NCBI GenBank assembly: GCA_025499625.1
Contig: JAFMVD010000002.1
Coordinates: 121,093 to 185,092 of the forward strand
Origin: Carboxylicivirga fragile
Lineage (GTDB): Bacteria; Bacteroidota; Bacteroidia; Bacteroidales; Marinilabiliaceae
Direction of reading: 5' to 3'
DNA: 64,000 nt
Notes under the pieces: model-generated
Told to the model about the DNA's origin: nothing
Seen by the model: the letters and a program-made list of their open reading frames with translations, nothing else
Databases searched by the model: none
Made by a program: the position numbers and the translations under genes
Shown: in pieces, positions 45,163-54,826 of the stretch
How the letters are laid out: each line of letters opens with the position of its first letter
How positions within the stretch are numbered: the stretch's first letter is position 1

Positions 45163-46332
45163 TTAGCGTATGTTGTCATAATCAAAACTTTCTTTAAAAT
45201 AAGGGTGATTTTCAGGCACTACAGGCGCTTTAGCAAAATGGCGGAAGAAAGAGAATAAGAAAACTCCCAATACAAGAAGCGTCATCCCAATTTCTAATAA
45301 ACCAAAATCTGCGTGACCAACACTTCCCGGCCAAATAGCAACGTACATATCTATCCAGTGACCTACGAACACAATAATAGCCGACACTAACAACCAATTC
45401 ATCTTACGCTTCGTTCCTCGTGCCATTAAAATTAAGAAGGGTGCCAAGAAGTTAATGATAACATTAGCCCAGAAAATCATTCCGAAATCCTCTTGTCGCT
45501 TCACAAAATAAATGGTCTCCTCAGGGATATTACTATACCAAATTAACAAATATTGCGAAACCCATAAGTAAGCCCAAAAAACACTAAAGCCAAATAGATA
45601 CTTACCTAAATCGTGCATGTGCTCTTCGTTAACATGATCCATGTAACCCATACGACGAAGTACGAATAATAAAATAATTACCATCGCAACAGCCGCTACA
45701 AACGAACTAACGAAAATATACCAACCAAATAAGGTACTGAACCAGTGCGAATCAATTGACATAATCCAATCCCAGGCTGAAGTAGAGCTAGTAATTGCAA
45801 AAATAACGATGAATATACCTGACCAATTACGTGTACGTGTAAATAATTTAATATCATCAGGTGAACTATCTGATGCCAACGACATTTTACGCAACTTTCT
45901 AACTAATAAAGTCCAGACTACGATGTAAACTACCGTTCTGATGCTGAAAAATACAGGGTTTAAGAATGGCACCTTACCTAAAAGTATAGTATCATCAGGG
46001 TCAGGATGTGTCCAGTGGTAAAGATCACCCATGCCAAGCAATACCAAAAGCATAATTACACCTCCAACCGGTATATATTGCCCAAGTGCCTCAGGGATTC
46101 TCTGAATAGCTGTATGCCATCCCGACTCACCAAGTATATGAACAACCACAAAGAAAGCAGCTCCCATGGCTATGGCGGTGAAATAAAATCCGTTTAATAA
46201 TACATTGGCCATTATGCGGTGCATATGATCAAGGTTCATAAACACACCAACCACCGTTAATAACGCACCGATAACCATGAGCGCTATTAAGAATTTTTTA
46301 ATATTTTGAGTAAATTCAAAAGACTTATACAT
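45163..46332 (-). CDS. actF: Alternative complex III subunit ActF
   Basis: 389 residues with ten membrane helices. It is a shorter relative of the NrfD/PsrC-type ActC. Landmarks are SAWDWIMSIDSHWFSTLFGWY and the later WAYLWVSQYLLIWYSNIPEE. It helps form the membrane core of the quinol:acceptor oxidoreductase. It lies 9 bases after actD and 4 bases before actE. The role in proton movement is debated in the literature and cannot be read here. Confidence 0.92.
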   Translation of the reverse strand: MYKSFEFTQNIKKFLIALMVIGALLTVVGVFMNLDHMHRIMANVLLNGFYFTAIAMGAAFFVVVHILGESGWHTAIQRIPEALGQYIPVGGVIMLLVLLGMGDLYHWTHPDPDDTILLGKVPFLNPVFFSIRTVVYIVVWTLLVRKLRKMSLASDSSPDDIKLFTRTRNWSGIFIVIFAITSSTSAWDWIMSIDSHWFSTLFGWYIFVSSFVAAVAMVIILLFVLRRMGYMDHVNEEHMHDLGKYLFGFSVFWAYLWVSQYLLIWYSNIPEETIYFVKRQEDFGMIFWANVIINFLAPFLILMARGTKRKMNWLLVSAIIVFVGHWIDMYVAIWPGSVGHADFGLLEIGMTLLVLGVFLFSFFRHFAKAPVVPENHPYFKESFDYDNIR

Positions 46333-46341
46333 GATTATCTA

Positions 46342-46863
46342 TTATGATTTAACTTCGTGTAATTGAACTCCCAAAGCACCTACCGACTGCAATGATTCCT
46401 GCAAAGCATCACCATTAGCATTTTTCACTTCCAAAAGAATCTGAAAACGATCATCGGTCACTCCCTCATCGTATATAATATTATCAGAACCAGGCCCAAG
46501 CTTACTACTAATAAGAAAACCGAACACCAATGCGAAAGCCGCAAATAGAACCGTTAATTCAAAAGTAACCGGGATAAATGAAGGTACTGACATAAATGGT
46601 TTACCACCAAAATTTAATGGCCATGCCTGAGTAAACACCCATGCCTGAAAACCAAACCCGATAGCACAACCAATAACTCCGGCTACGAAGCCAGCACGTG
46701 GCAATCGTGAACGGCGGTATTTAAGCACTTTATCCAAACCGTGAACGGGGAATGGTGTTCGCACATCGGCGATATCAACATTCTTTTCTTGCAGCTCCTT
46801 AATGGCCACAATTAAATCCTTATCATCTGGAAAATATCCTGAAACGTATGTTTTTTCTTCCAT
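46342..46863 (-). CDS. actD: Alternative complex III subunit ActD
   Basis: 173 residues with two membrane helices (about 58-78 and 103-122). The N-terminal soluble part (SGYFPDDKDLIVAIKELQEK, then DVRTPFPVHGLDKVL) is typical of the DUF3341/ActD family. It contributes two helices to the complex and has no cofactor. Six bases separate it from actC. Confidence 0.92.
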   Translation of the reverse strand: MEEKTYVSGYFPDDKDLIVAIKELQEKNVDIADVRTPFPVHGLDKVLKYRRSRLPRAGFVAGVIGCAIGFGFQAWVFTQAWPLNFGGKPFMSVPSFIPVTFELTVLFAAFALVFGFLISSKLGPGSDNIIYDEGVTDDRFQILLEVKNANGDALQESLQSVGALGVQLHEVKS

Positions 46864-46869
46864 ATCTCT

Positions 46870-48237
46870 TTATTTTCCTTTTTTAATAAATTTCTCTGCA
46901 GATGTCTTCAATACACTTTTCACCTCAGCAATAGCTATTACCGGGAAAAAGCGAATAAATAAGAAGAATAGCGTGAAGAATAAACCAAATGTTCCAACGT
47001 ATATTCCAACCTCAACCCATGTTGGTGTATACATACTCCAACTTGATGGTAAGAAGTCGCGGTGCAGAGAGGTAACAATAATTACAAAACGTTCGAACCA
47101 CATACCAATATTCACAAAAATGGAAATAACGAAAGTGGCAGCGAAACTACGTCGTATTTTCTTGAACCAGAATAACTGAGGCGTAATCACATTACAAGTC
47201 ATCATAATCCAATAGGCCCACCAATACGGACCAAAAGCTCTATTTACAAAAGCATATTGTTCGTAAACAACACCTGAATACCAAGCAATGAATAACTCGG
47301 TGATATAGGCAATACCTACAATAGAACCTGTAGCAATGATAATTTTATTCATCGACTCCAGGTGTGCTTTTGTGATATAACTTTCAAGATTAATGGCCTT
47401 ACGCGTGATGATCATCAATGTTAATACCATGGCAAAGCCTGAGAACACCGCACCCGACACAAAATAGGGTGGAAAGATGGTGGTATGCCATCCGGGTATC
47501 ACCGAGGTGGCAAAGTCAAAACTTACAATGGTATGCACCGACAGTACTAAGGGTGCAGCTAATCCGGCTAATATCAAACTCATTGATTCGTGGCGCGCCC
47601 AATGACGAGCAGAACCTGTCCAACCAAAACTTAAGGCTGAATAAATCTTCTTTTTAATACCTGGAACCAGCTTATCACGTATGGTACCAATATCAGGAAT
47701 CAATCCCATGTACCAGAATAATACCGAAACAGTGAGGTACGTTGAAATCGCAAATACATCCCAAAGCAATGGTGAGTTAAAATTCACCCATACGTCACGT
47801 GTATTTGGATAAGGGAAAATGAAAAATCCCAAAGGCAAACGCCCCATGTGAATAAGCGGGAATAAACCAGCACACATTACTGCAATTATGGTCATTGCCT
47901 CGGCACTACGGTTAATTGATGTACGCCACTTCTGACGGAACAACAATAAAATAGCCGATATAAATGTACCAGCATGACCGATACCTACCCACCATACAAA
48001 GTTGGTAATGCCCCAACCCCATCCAATGGTTCTGTTTAGTCCCCAGGTACCAATTCCATCCCATACGGTTACGAAAATGGAATAACCACCAAACATCAGT
48101 GCAATTAGTGCTGCAGTTAATCCCGCATACCAGAGTTTACCTGGCTTACCTTCCATTGGCGCATAAATGTCCTTGGTAACTTTACTATAACTTTTTTCTC
48201 CGCTAATGAGCGGCTCTCTTACTGGCGATACGTACAT
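46870..48237 (-). CDS. actC: Alternative complex III subunit ActC (NrfD-like, quinol binding)
   Basis: 455 residues with ten membrane helices of the NrfD/PsrC fold. FVWWVGIGHAGTFISAILLLF is the region of the conserved His near the quinol site, and SVHTIVSFDFATSVIPGWHTT is another hallmark. ActC binds and oxidises the menaquinol and passes electrons to the Fe-S clusters of ActB. The start overlaps the actB stop by one base, so translation is coupled. Confidence 0.94.
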   Translation of the reverse strand: MYVSPVREPLISGEKSYSKVTKDIYAPMEGKPGKLWYAGLTAALIALMFGGYSIFVTVWDGIGTWGLNRTIGWGWGITNFVWWVGIGHAGTFISAILLLFRQKWRTSINRSAEAMTIIAVMCAGLFPLIHMGRLPLGFFIFPYPNTRDVWVNFNSPLLWDVFAISTYLTVSVLFWYMGLIPDIGTIRDKLVPGIKKKIYSALSFGWTGSARHWARHESMSLILAGLAAPLVLSVHTIVSFDFATSVIPGWHTTIFPPYFVSGAVFSGFAMVLTLMIITRKAINLESYITKAHLESMNKIIIATGSIVGIAYITELFIAWYSGVVYEQYAFVNRAFGPYWWAYWIMMTCNVITPQLFWFKKIRRSFAATFVISIFVNIGMWFERFVIIVTSLHRDFLPSSWSMYTPTWVEVGIYVGTFGLFFTLFFLFIRFFPVIAIAEVKSVLKTSAEKFIKKGK

Positions 48238-51203
48238 TAGCTTAGCGTTTTATTTTTATCCTTATTTCTAACTTTCGACAAGTAAACAACTGATGGCAAC
48301 GTATGTAACTCTTCGAGCAAACCATACTGACGTGCATCTGCCATTAATTTTGATACCTTGCTATTTGGATCGTTTGTATCACCAAATGTTATGGCATCGG
48401 CAGGGCAAGTCTGCTGACAGGCTGTCTTGATTTCGCCATCTTCCAACTCCCGTCCATCGCGCTTAGCTGTTAACTTCTTATCTTGAATTCGTTGAACACA
48501 CATTGAGCATTTCTCAATAACTCCTTTTGCACGAACAGTTACATCTGGATTCAGAACCATGCGTTTTAAATCTAATGTCATTCCTGCCGGATCAACCGTA
48601 TTATTAGGAATTGTATCTGCTCCTGTGTAATCGTACCAATTGAAACGACGCACTTTGTACGGACAGTTATTATTGCAATAACGTGTTCCAATACAACGGT
48701 TATAAGCCATTTGGTTGATTCCCTCCGAACTGTGGTTTGTTGCCGCTACAGGACACACATTTTCACAAGGTGCACTGTCGCAATGCTGACACATCACCGG
48801 TTGACGAACAACCTCTGGATTATCTGTATCACCGGCATAGTAACGGTCTAATCGTAACCAATGCATTTCGTGCGAACGACGTACTTCGTTTCGTCCTACA
48901 ACAGGCACATTATTCTCTGCCGAACAAGCTACCACACAAGCATTACAACCAATACATGAGTTTAAGTCAATTACCATTCCCCAATGGTGACCATTGTATT
49001 CGTGCTCGCTATATAAACTGGTATTGATTTCGTTAAACTTCTCGTGCATCTCATTACCAGATGCCGGATTTTTAAGGTATTCTGCAATAGTGGTCTCACG
49101 CACTAATGCTCTACCTTCCATCGAATGGTGTGATTGAGTTGCAGCGAGTTCGTAAGTTCCTCCCGTTGCTACCGCCTTCACCTCTTCGAGATAATATTGA
49201 CGATGGCCATTATTCATTGCTACAAAAGGATAAACATCTTTACCCAAATCGGTAGCAACTCTACCTGCATTTGTACGACCATAACCAAGAGCAATTGCCA
49301 ATGAGTTACGAGCTTGTCCTGGTTGAACCACTACAGGCAATTCAACATCATTTATGGAAAGTAAATCTCCTTGCGTCCAACCGCGAAGTGCAGCCAATGC
49401 AGGGGAAACAGCAACATAGTTATCCCAACAAATACGGCTCACAGGATCTGGTAATTCTTGCAACCAAGGGTTGTTGGCTAAGGTCCCATCGCCAATTGGC
49501 ACGTTCTGATACATCAGTAACTCTAATTCATTCCCCGATTTAGGAGCAGAATAAGCTGAAGCAATTGATCCGAAATCTGATCCTGAGAAAGCAACTTTCG
49601 ATTTCTGAATATTTTCATCAACCACTAAACCATCGCGAAGTGACGTTTTCCAGAAGGTTTCGAATTGCTTGCCTTGCGAAAGAGACATATTATACACATT
49701 CTCTTTCCAATATAATTTTATGTAATCGTAATATTTTCCATCAAAGCCTGCCCAAGCCATTAGATTCTCTTGTGCTTGTCGTGTTTTAAATATTGGACGA
49801 ATAGCAGGCTGTGTTAATGAATATACACCATCAATTAAAACAGCATCATCCCAGCTCTCAAGAAAATGAGGAGTTGGTAGACTATAATCACAAAGCTGTG
49901 CTGTTTCGGTCTGCTGCGAGTTTACCGCAATTTTAACAGGAACGCTAGCCAATGCTTTTTCTGTTTGTCCACCCATTGGCGCATGATACAGTGGATTAGT
50001 ATTCCAGAACATAGCAGCTCCTACTTTACCCTTTTCCATGCGTGATAACAATGCTGAATATGCCTTATCGTCACCTTTAAACAAATGAACTGGTGTATCC
50101 ACAACGACTGTTGTTCCAGTATTTTGCAACAACTCATTGATACCACATATCAAAGATTGAATATCAACATCATTGGTTCCTGAAACTACCAAAGAAGCAC
50201 CTTTGTTTGACCAAAGTTCTTCAGCTATTTTGTTAACGACATCTGGAATGGTAACTACAGGTACTGACACTCCCGCTTTACTAGCCAACGCTGCATAAAG
50301 GGCAGATACATAATGTGCCTCATCAGCAGCTGCTATAGGAACACGTTCATCGGCATTTGAACCAGTAAGCGACATAGTTGTCTCAAACTGCAAATGGCGC
50401 ATCATTTCGCGTTGTCCACCTGTTAACTTACGTGCCATTGCATACTGACGACTAAAAGCTACTGGCTGTAACCAAGTCCCTAAGAAATCGGCATTGAAAC
50501 CAATAACTAGTTTTGCCTTATCGAAGCGATATGATGGAATCAACGCTTCTCCGTATGATTTCTCGAACGCTTCTCGAATTGCTGAATAAGATATCGCATC
50601 AAAAGTTTCATGCACCACGAAAGAATACTTCGCTTTAAAATCAGCAATTAACTTTTGCGTTGATGGACTAAGAACTGTTGGTGTAAGAATAACAAATTCT
50701 TTACTTACATCCCATTCTGCCATTAATTTCAGCATATCAGCATCTACTTGTTCCCAAGTAATTGCAGTATCATTATGCATTGGTTGTGCTGGCCTCGACT
50801 CATCATACAGATTAAGAAGTGATGCTTGAATACGTGCAGAAGTAGATCCTCCAGTTAATTCACACAAATCATTTCCCTCAATCTTGATAGGTCGACCATC
50901 ACGCACTTTCACTAAGATCGGAACCATTTCGGTTCCATCGTAAAAGGCAGATGCATAATAATTAGCTGTGCCAGGTTTAATTTCCTCTGGCTGTATAAGT
51001 AATGGTATTGCTTTCTTTACAGGACGTTCACATCCTGCCAAAACAGCGGCCGATGCGATACCAAATCCGAAATACTTCAGAAAATCACGACGCGAATTAC
51101 CCGACGATTCCTTTCCTTCCGAAAGCACCATAGAAGACTTCTTCTCTTGCTCGATTTCTTCCGCAGGAACTAGATCTTCAATGCTTTTCCAGTATTGTTT
51201 CAT
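48237..51203 (-). CDS. actB: Alternative complex III subunit ActB (fused molybdoenzyme-like and Fe-S protein)
   Basis: 988 residues. A Tat motif (SRRDFLKYFG at 37-46) leads to a lipobox-like LAGC at Cys58. The large N-terminal part (to about 740) has the fold of a molybdopterin oxidoreductase but lacks an N-terminal Fe-S motif, in line with the known cofactor-free ActB. The C-terminal ferredoxin part has CIGCNACVVACSAENN, CQHCDSAPCENVCPV and CxxC groups for four clusters. It carries electrons from ActC to ActA. The Moco-like domain is a relic, so the nearby Moco operon is not expected to serve it. Confidence 0.95.
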   Translation of the reverse strand: MKQYWKSIEDLVPAEEIEQEKKSSMVLSEGKESSGNSRRDFLKYFGFGIASAAVLAGCERPVKKAIPLLIQPEEIKPGTANYYASAFYDGTEMVPILVKVRDGRPIKIEGNDLCELTGGSTSARIQASLLNLYDESRPAQPMHNDTAITWEQVDADMLKLMAEWDVSKEFVILTPTVLSPSTQKLIADFKAKYSFVVHETFDAISYSAIREAFEKSYGEALIPSYRFDKAKLVIGFNADFLGTWLQPVAFSRQYAMARKLTGGQREMMRHLQFETTMSLTGSNADERVPIAAADEAHYVSALYAALASKAGVSVPVVTIPDVVNKIAEELWSNKGASLVVSGTNDVDIQSLICGINELLQNTGTTVVVDTPVHLFKGDDKAYSALLSRMEKGKVGAAMFWNTNPLYHAPMGGQTEKALASVPVKIAVNSQQTETAQLCDYSLPTPHFLESWDDAVLIDGVYSLTQPAIRPIFKTRQAQENLMAWAGFDGKYYDYIKLYWKENVYNMSLSQGKQFETFWKTSLRDGLVVDENIQKSKVAFSGSDFGSIASAYSAPKSGNELELLMYQNVPIGDGTLANNPWLQELPDPVSRICWDNYVAVSPALAALRGWTQGDLLSINDVELPVVVQPGQARNSLAIALGYGRTNAGRVATDLGKDVYPFVAMNNGHRQYYLEEVKAVATGGTYELAATQSHHSMEGRALVRETTIAEYLKNPASGNEMHEKFNEINTSLYSEHEYNGHHWGMVIDLNSCIGCNACVVACSAENNVPVVGRNEVRRSHEMHWLRLDRYYAGDTDNPEVVRQPVMCQHCDSAPCENVCPVAATNHSSEGINQMAYNRCIGTRYCNNNCPYKVRRFNWYDYTGADTIPNNTVDPAGMTLDLKRMVLNPDVTVRAKGVIEKCSMCVQRIQDKKLTAKRDGRELEDGEIKTACQQTCPADAITFGDTNDPNSKVSKLMADARQYGLLEELHTLPSVVYLSKVRNKDKNKTLS

Positions 51204-51269
51204 GTGTTTATATTTTTTTTAAAAGCAGTTCTCACTACTTCTTATATATTCAATGTAAATTATTCACTT

Positions 51270-52418
51270 CTAGTGGTGGCATTTCATACAATCATTGGCT
51301 CCAATGTCAGCTGCTTTGATTGAGTCACGAACACCCGCTTCAATATCTTTGTGTAATTGCTCGTAGACTTTGTAATAATCATTACCCAAGAAATTAACAT
51401 TCGTGGTTTTATGACAATCCAAGCACCAACCCATCGATAAGTCATTTTCTTGTTTAAGAATATGCATTTCTTCCACCTTACCATGGCACTCTGCACAATC
51501 CAATTGCCCGGCGTTAACATGTTGCGAGTGATTGAAGTAAACATGATCAGGCAAGTTGTGAATACGTACCCACTCAATGTCCTTATTGTTTTCATAGGCA
51601 TCAACCACCTTGGCTATCTCGAACTGCCCAGAATTTGTACCGTTACGCACCACCATGTGGCAATTCATACATAAACCAGCACTTGGTATCCCAGCCGACT
51701 TACCATGCTCAGCATTAGAGTGGCAGTACATGCAATCAATTTTGTTGTCACCCGCATGTACTTGGTGAGAGAATTTTATTGGTTGATCAGGCATGTACTC
51801 ATGACTTCTACCTAAATCAATCATTTGATGTGCCACTACCTTTCCTTGATAACTTAAACCAAATAATATTATAAGGATATGAATCACCTTATAAGGAATC
51901 TTTTTGGTGAAGAACAGATCAACTAAGGCGATTGCCATCGCTACTCCTAAAAGAAGAAATATCAAGATCGTATTAATTGATAAGGCCTTCTCTGGTACTC
52001 CATCAACAGCCAACTCTTTAAGATAACCATGCAAGTGAAATAATTGCTCATCACTCAAACTATAATTAGCATGCACTTTCTCGCGCACCCCGCCACTTGG
52101 TTCGAGTAAATGACTTTTAAAAGTTGCCAAATCCATCTCTGAAGCTACAACAGCCATTTCCAGGGCTGAAGGATTCCAGTTAATTGTATCGGCTGTGTAA
52201 TACGTATGACATGAGGCACAAGCATTTGCTTCCTCACCCATCGAAATTAGGCCATAATAAAGTCGCTCTCCTACTTTTAAATCGGGCTCAGGTGCACCTT
52301 TTTTACCACGATTATCTTTTGCTCCAACATTTAAAACTTGAAACAAAAGAAAAAAAAGTAAGAAAAACTTTAAGAATAATTTCCCTGACGTCTGGGATCT
52401 AGATAAAGTTTTAATCAT
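51270..52418 (-). CDS. actA: Alternative complex III subunit ActA, multiheme cytochrome c with six CxxCH sites
   Basis: 382 residues. A signal anchor at the N-terminus is followed by a heme site CASCH (67-71), two membrane helices (151-167, 177-193), and five more sites: CMYCH (229), CMNCH (250), CAECH (308), CLDCH (332) and CMKCH (377). The characterised Rhodothermus ActA is described as pentaheme, so the extra N-terminal site is notable. ActA receives electrons from ActB and relays them to ActE. It is the first gene of the actABCDEF operon; actB follows after 66 bases. Confidence 0.93.
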   Translation of the reverse strand: MIKTLSRSQTSGKLFLKFFLLFFLLFQVLNVGAKDNRGKKGAPEPDLKVGERLYYGLISMGEEANACASCHTYYTADTINWNPSALEMAVVASEMDLATFKSHLLEPSGGVREKVHANYSLSDEQLFHLHGYLKELAVDGVPEKALSINTILIFLLLGVAMAIALVDLFFTKKIPYKVIHILIILFGLSYQGKVVAHQMIDLGRSHEYMPDQPIKFSHQVHAGDNKIDCMYCHSNAEHGKSAGIPSAGLCMNCHMVVRNGTNSGQFEIAKVVDAYENNKDIEWVRIHNLPDHVYFNHSQHVNAGQLDCAECHGKVEEMHILKQENDLSMGWCLDCHKTTNVNFLGNDYYKVYEQLHKDIEAGVRDSIKAADIGANDCMKCHH

Positions 52419-52598
52419 ATTGACTTGATATTTATTCTCTGATTCGTAGTGAGATTAACCATAAATCACACCATATCAGGCGATTTTAATTATTAGCAAT
52501 TAATTATTTTTAACATTTCAACTTTCAACCTAAAATAACGAATTAGGTGAAAGAATGTTTAACAGCAGCAAATATAATATTTAGGATATTAATCTCTT

Positions 52599-53708
52599 CT
52601 ATTCCTTTAATTTTTCGGTCAATTTTTTAACCAATTTATAATTAAAGAAAAATTCACGAGCAACAACTCTCAGGATCGTATATACCGGTATTGCCAGAAA
52701 CATACCGAGTATGCCTGAAATATATCCAGCCATTAAGATAACCAAAAATATTTCAAGTGGATGCGCCCTAACACTTGACGAGAAAATAAATGGTTGGAAC
52801 ACTAAATTATCGAGTAACTGCACGATCAGATATACAGTAAAAATTCCTAACATATAATTACCAAAAACAGGTGGTACAGCTAATTGGACATAAACGATTA
52901 ATCCAACAACAAAACCAAAGAAAGCTCCAATCAATGGCCCCAGATATGGAATAACATTTATAAAACCAGAAAACAAACCAATAATAACAGCATGCTGCAA
53001 TTCAACCCCAATCAACAGGAAACCACAAGTGACAAATATTGAAATGAGTGTAATTTGTAATAAGACACCAATAAAATACCGCCGCAGAAGTGTTTTTATC
53101 GATAACAACATGTGCCTTAAAGCGCTTTCGTAATGAGCAGATATAAACAGTAATAGCCCTTCTAACAAAAGGAGCTCTTCTTTCAAAAAGAAAAATGTTA
53201 TAAACGACACACTAAAAATAAATATAAAGAGGCCTCCTAAAAAGCTCATTAGCCCGGTTACCAAATCCCTCAACTGAGAAAAATCAAAAACTGTGATTGC
53301 GGTTTCCTTAATCTGACTTTGGATCATTTCCATACCAGTACGACCAAACTCCGATTGAAAAACCGGAGCCAACATATTAGAAAGCAATCGCTCTGTTTTA
53401 TCAAACACCAAATCCAAATCAACCGATGAAAGGTATTGAATTTCTTGGACGAGGAAGGGTACACTTAATCGAAAGAAAAGAAACACGAAAATCCATAACA
53501 CCATAACGGTTAAAAGAGCTGCCAAGGCATTGGACATCGCCCATCTCTTAATTCTAATCTTCTTTAATAAATCAAAAACAGGTCGTATAACAAGAGAAAT
53601 AACAGCAGACACAAGTAAAAAAGAAACCACAGCCTTAAAGTACCATATCAAGGTTAAGGCAACAACTCCGCCCAAAGACCATAATAAATACTTAATCCGA
53701 TCTGTCAT
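52599..53708 (-). CDS. AI-2E family (PerM-like) membrane protein
   Basis: 369 residues from ATG 53708. About eight membrane helices in the pattern of the AI-2E exporter/PerM family: an N-terminal helix pair, a long amphipathic loop (about 90-150), then GLFSGFINVIPYLGPLIGAFFG and VFQPFIFSSSVRAHPLEIFLVI. Members have been linked to export of autoinducer-2 or to Na+/H+ exchange, so the substrate is not certain. It is a single-gene unit on the minus strand. Confidence 0.88.
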   Translation of the reverse strand: MTDRIKYLLWSLGGVVALTLIWYFKAVVSFLLVSAVISLVIRPVFDLLKKIRIKRWAMSNALAALLTVMVLWIFVFLFFRLSVPFLVQEIQYLSSVDLDLVFDKTERLLSNMLAPVFQSEFGRTGMEMIQSQIKETAITVFDFSQLRDLVTGLMSFLGGLFIFIFSVSFITFFFLKEELLLLEGLLLFISAHYESALRHMLLSIKTLLRRYFIGVLLQITLISIFVTCGFLLIGVELQHAVIIGLFSGFINVIPYLGPLIGAFFGFVVGLIVYVQLAVPPVFGNYMLGIFTVYLIVQLLDNLVFQPFIFSSSVRAHPLEIFLVILMAGYISGILGMFLAIPVYTILRVVAREFFFNYKLVKKLTEKLKE

Positions 53709-53979
53709 GTTGCTAAATTCTATGTGTAAAAACAAGTATTAATTCTTCCTATCTAAGTTATCAGATTTTTATGAGAAAATCATCTACTTAGATACTTGCC
53801 AACATAATCTTAGCCTAATTTCATACTATTAAACCAACAAAGTCGAAATAATTAATTCTTAGTCGCCATAAATATTGCATTCATCACTTTTTTTAGTACG
53901 TTTACCACATCATTCATATTGATAAGTAAAAAACTAAATATAGAAAGTATTTTTACCCAAAATGCACTAACACATCACT

Positions 53980-54792
53980 ATGAGAGGATCAATTATAGGA
54001 GACATTATTGGCTCCGCATTTAATAAGTCGCCGCAAAGCCCAACAGAATTCCAATTGCTTAAACCATTCTCAGCTTATACCGACGACACAGTGCTTACAA
54101 TGGCCATTGCCGATGCCGTTCTAAACAATACTCCATACGATCAATCATTACGTAACTGGACGCGCAAATTTCCGAAAGCAGGTTATCGAAAAAAATTCCT
54201 GGATTGGGCTTTATCAGACAAGGATCATAACCAGTACAATAGTGATGGAGATGGTGCAGCACGGCGGGTGAGTCCAATAGGATTTGCAGCCACCTCGTTG
54301 GAAGAAGCAATGGAAAATGCAGAATTAGCGACGGTAATAACACACTCATCAGAGAATAAAATAAAAGCAGCTCAGGCGATGACTGGCTCAATCTATTTAG
54401 CTAAAACCGGCCACAAGAAAAGCGAGATCCGTAATTATCTGACTGAAACAATTGGCTACAACCTACCTGAGAAACTTGATAAAGAAGAAGCCAAGCAATT
54501 GATGGAGCGTTATAACTCTCCAGCGCCTGCAGCATTATTGGCATTTCTTGATTCAAATGATTTTGAGGAAGCCATACGCAAGGCAATATGGTTAGATGGT
54601 CCGTCTAATACCATCGCCGCTATTACGGGCGGCATTGCCCAAGCTTATTACAAGCACATCCCAAAGGCTCTGCTTCGAAAAACACTTTCGCGTATTGATA
54701 CCGATATGGAGGCTATGATGGAAGATTTTGAAGACAAGTTTTGTAGCGATGTCGTTAATGATAAACAAGAAATAAAATTCAATTTCCATTAA
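53980..54792 (+). CDS. ADP-ribosylglycohydrolase homologue with altered metal-site motifs
   Basis: 270 residues of the DraG/ARH fold. The first metal motif is intact: GDIIGSAF at the N-terminus and YTDDTVLT (Asp35, Asp36). The second motif, normally GGDxDTxAA, reads DGPSNTIAAI (206-213 region), so both metal-binding Asp residues are Pro208 and Asn210. The segment that normally reads THNHPE is THSSEN (121-126). Removal of ADP-ribose by the usual two-magnesium mechanism is therefore doubtful. The protein may be a pseudoenzyme that binds ADP-ribose, or use a different ligand set. Single gene, followed by a bidirectional terminator. Confidence 0.85.
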   Translation: MRGSIIGDIIGSAFNKSPQSPTEFQLLKPFSAYTDDTVLTMAIADAVLNNTPYDQSLRNWTRKFPKAGYRKKFLDWALSDKDHNQYNSDGDGAARRVSPIGFAATSLEEAMENAELATVITHSSENKIKAAQAMTGSIYLAKTGHKKSEIRNYLTETIGYNLPEKLDKEEAKQLMERYNSPAPAALLAFLDSNDFEEAIRKAIWLDGPSNTIAAITGGIAQAYYKHIPKALLRKTLSRIDTDMEAMMEDFEDKFCSDVVNDKQEIKFNFH

Positions 54793-54793
54793 A

Positions 54794-54824
54794 ATAAAAA
54801 AGGTCAGCATTGCTGACCTTTTTA
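54794..54824. terminator. Bidirectional terminator between ADP-ribosylglycohydrolase homologue and lon
   Basis: AAAAAAGGTCAGCA (54796-54809) pairs with TGCTGACCTTTTT (54811-54823) with A and T runs on the two sides. Confidence 0.85.
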
Positions 54825-54826
54825 CT

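Noticed and set aside
48237..51203. ActB as a Moco enzyme served by the Moco operon
   Set aside because: The molybdoenzyme-like domain of ActB is known to have lost its cofactor, and the N-terminal motif for it is absent here, so I do not link the two.
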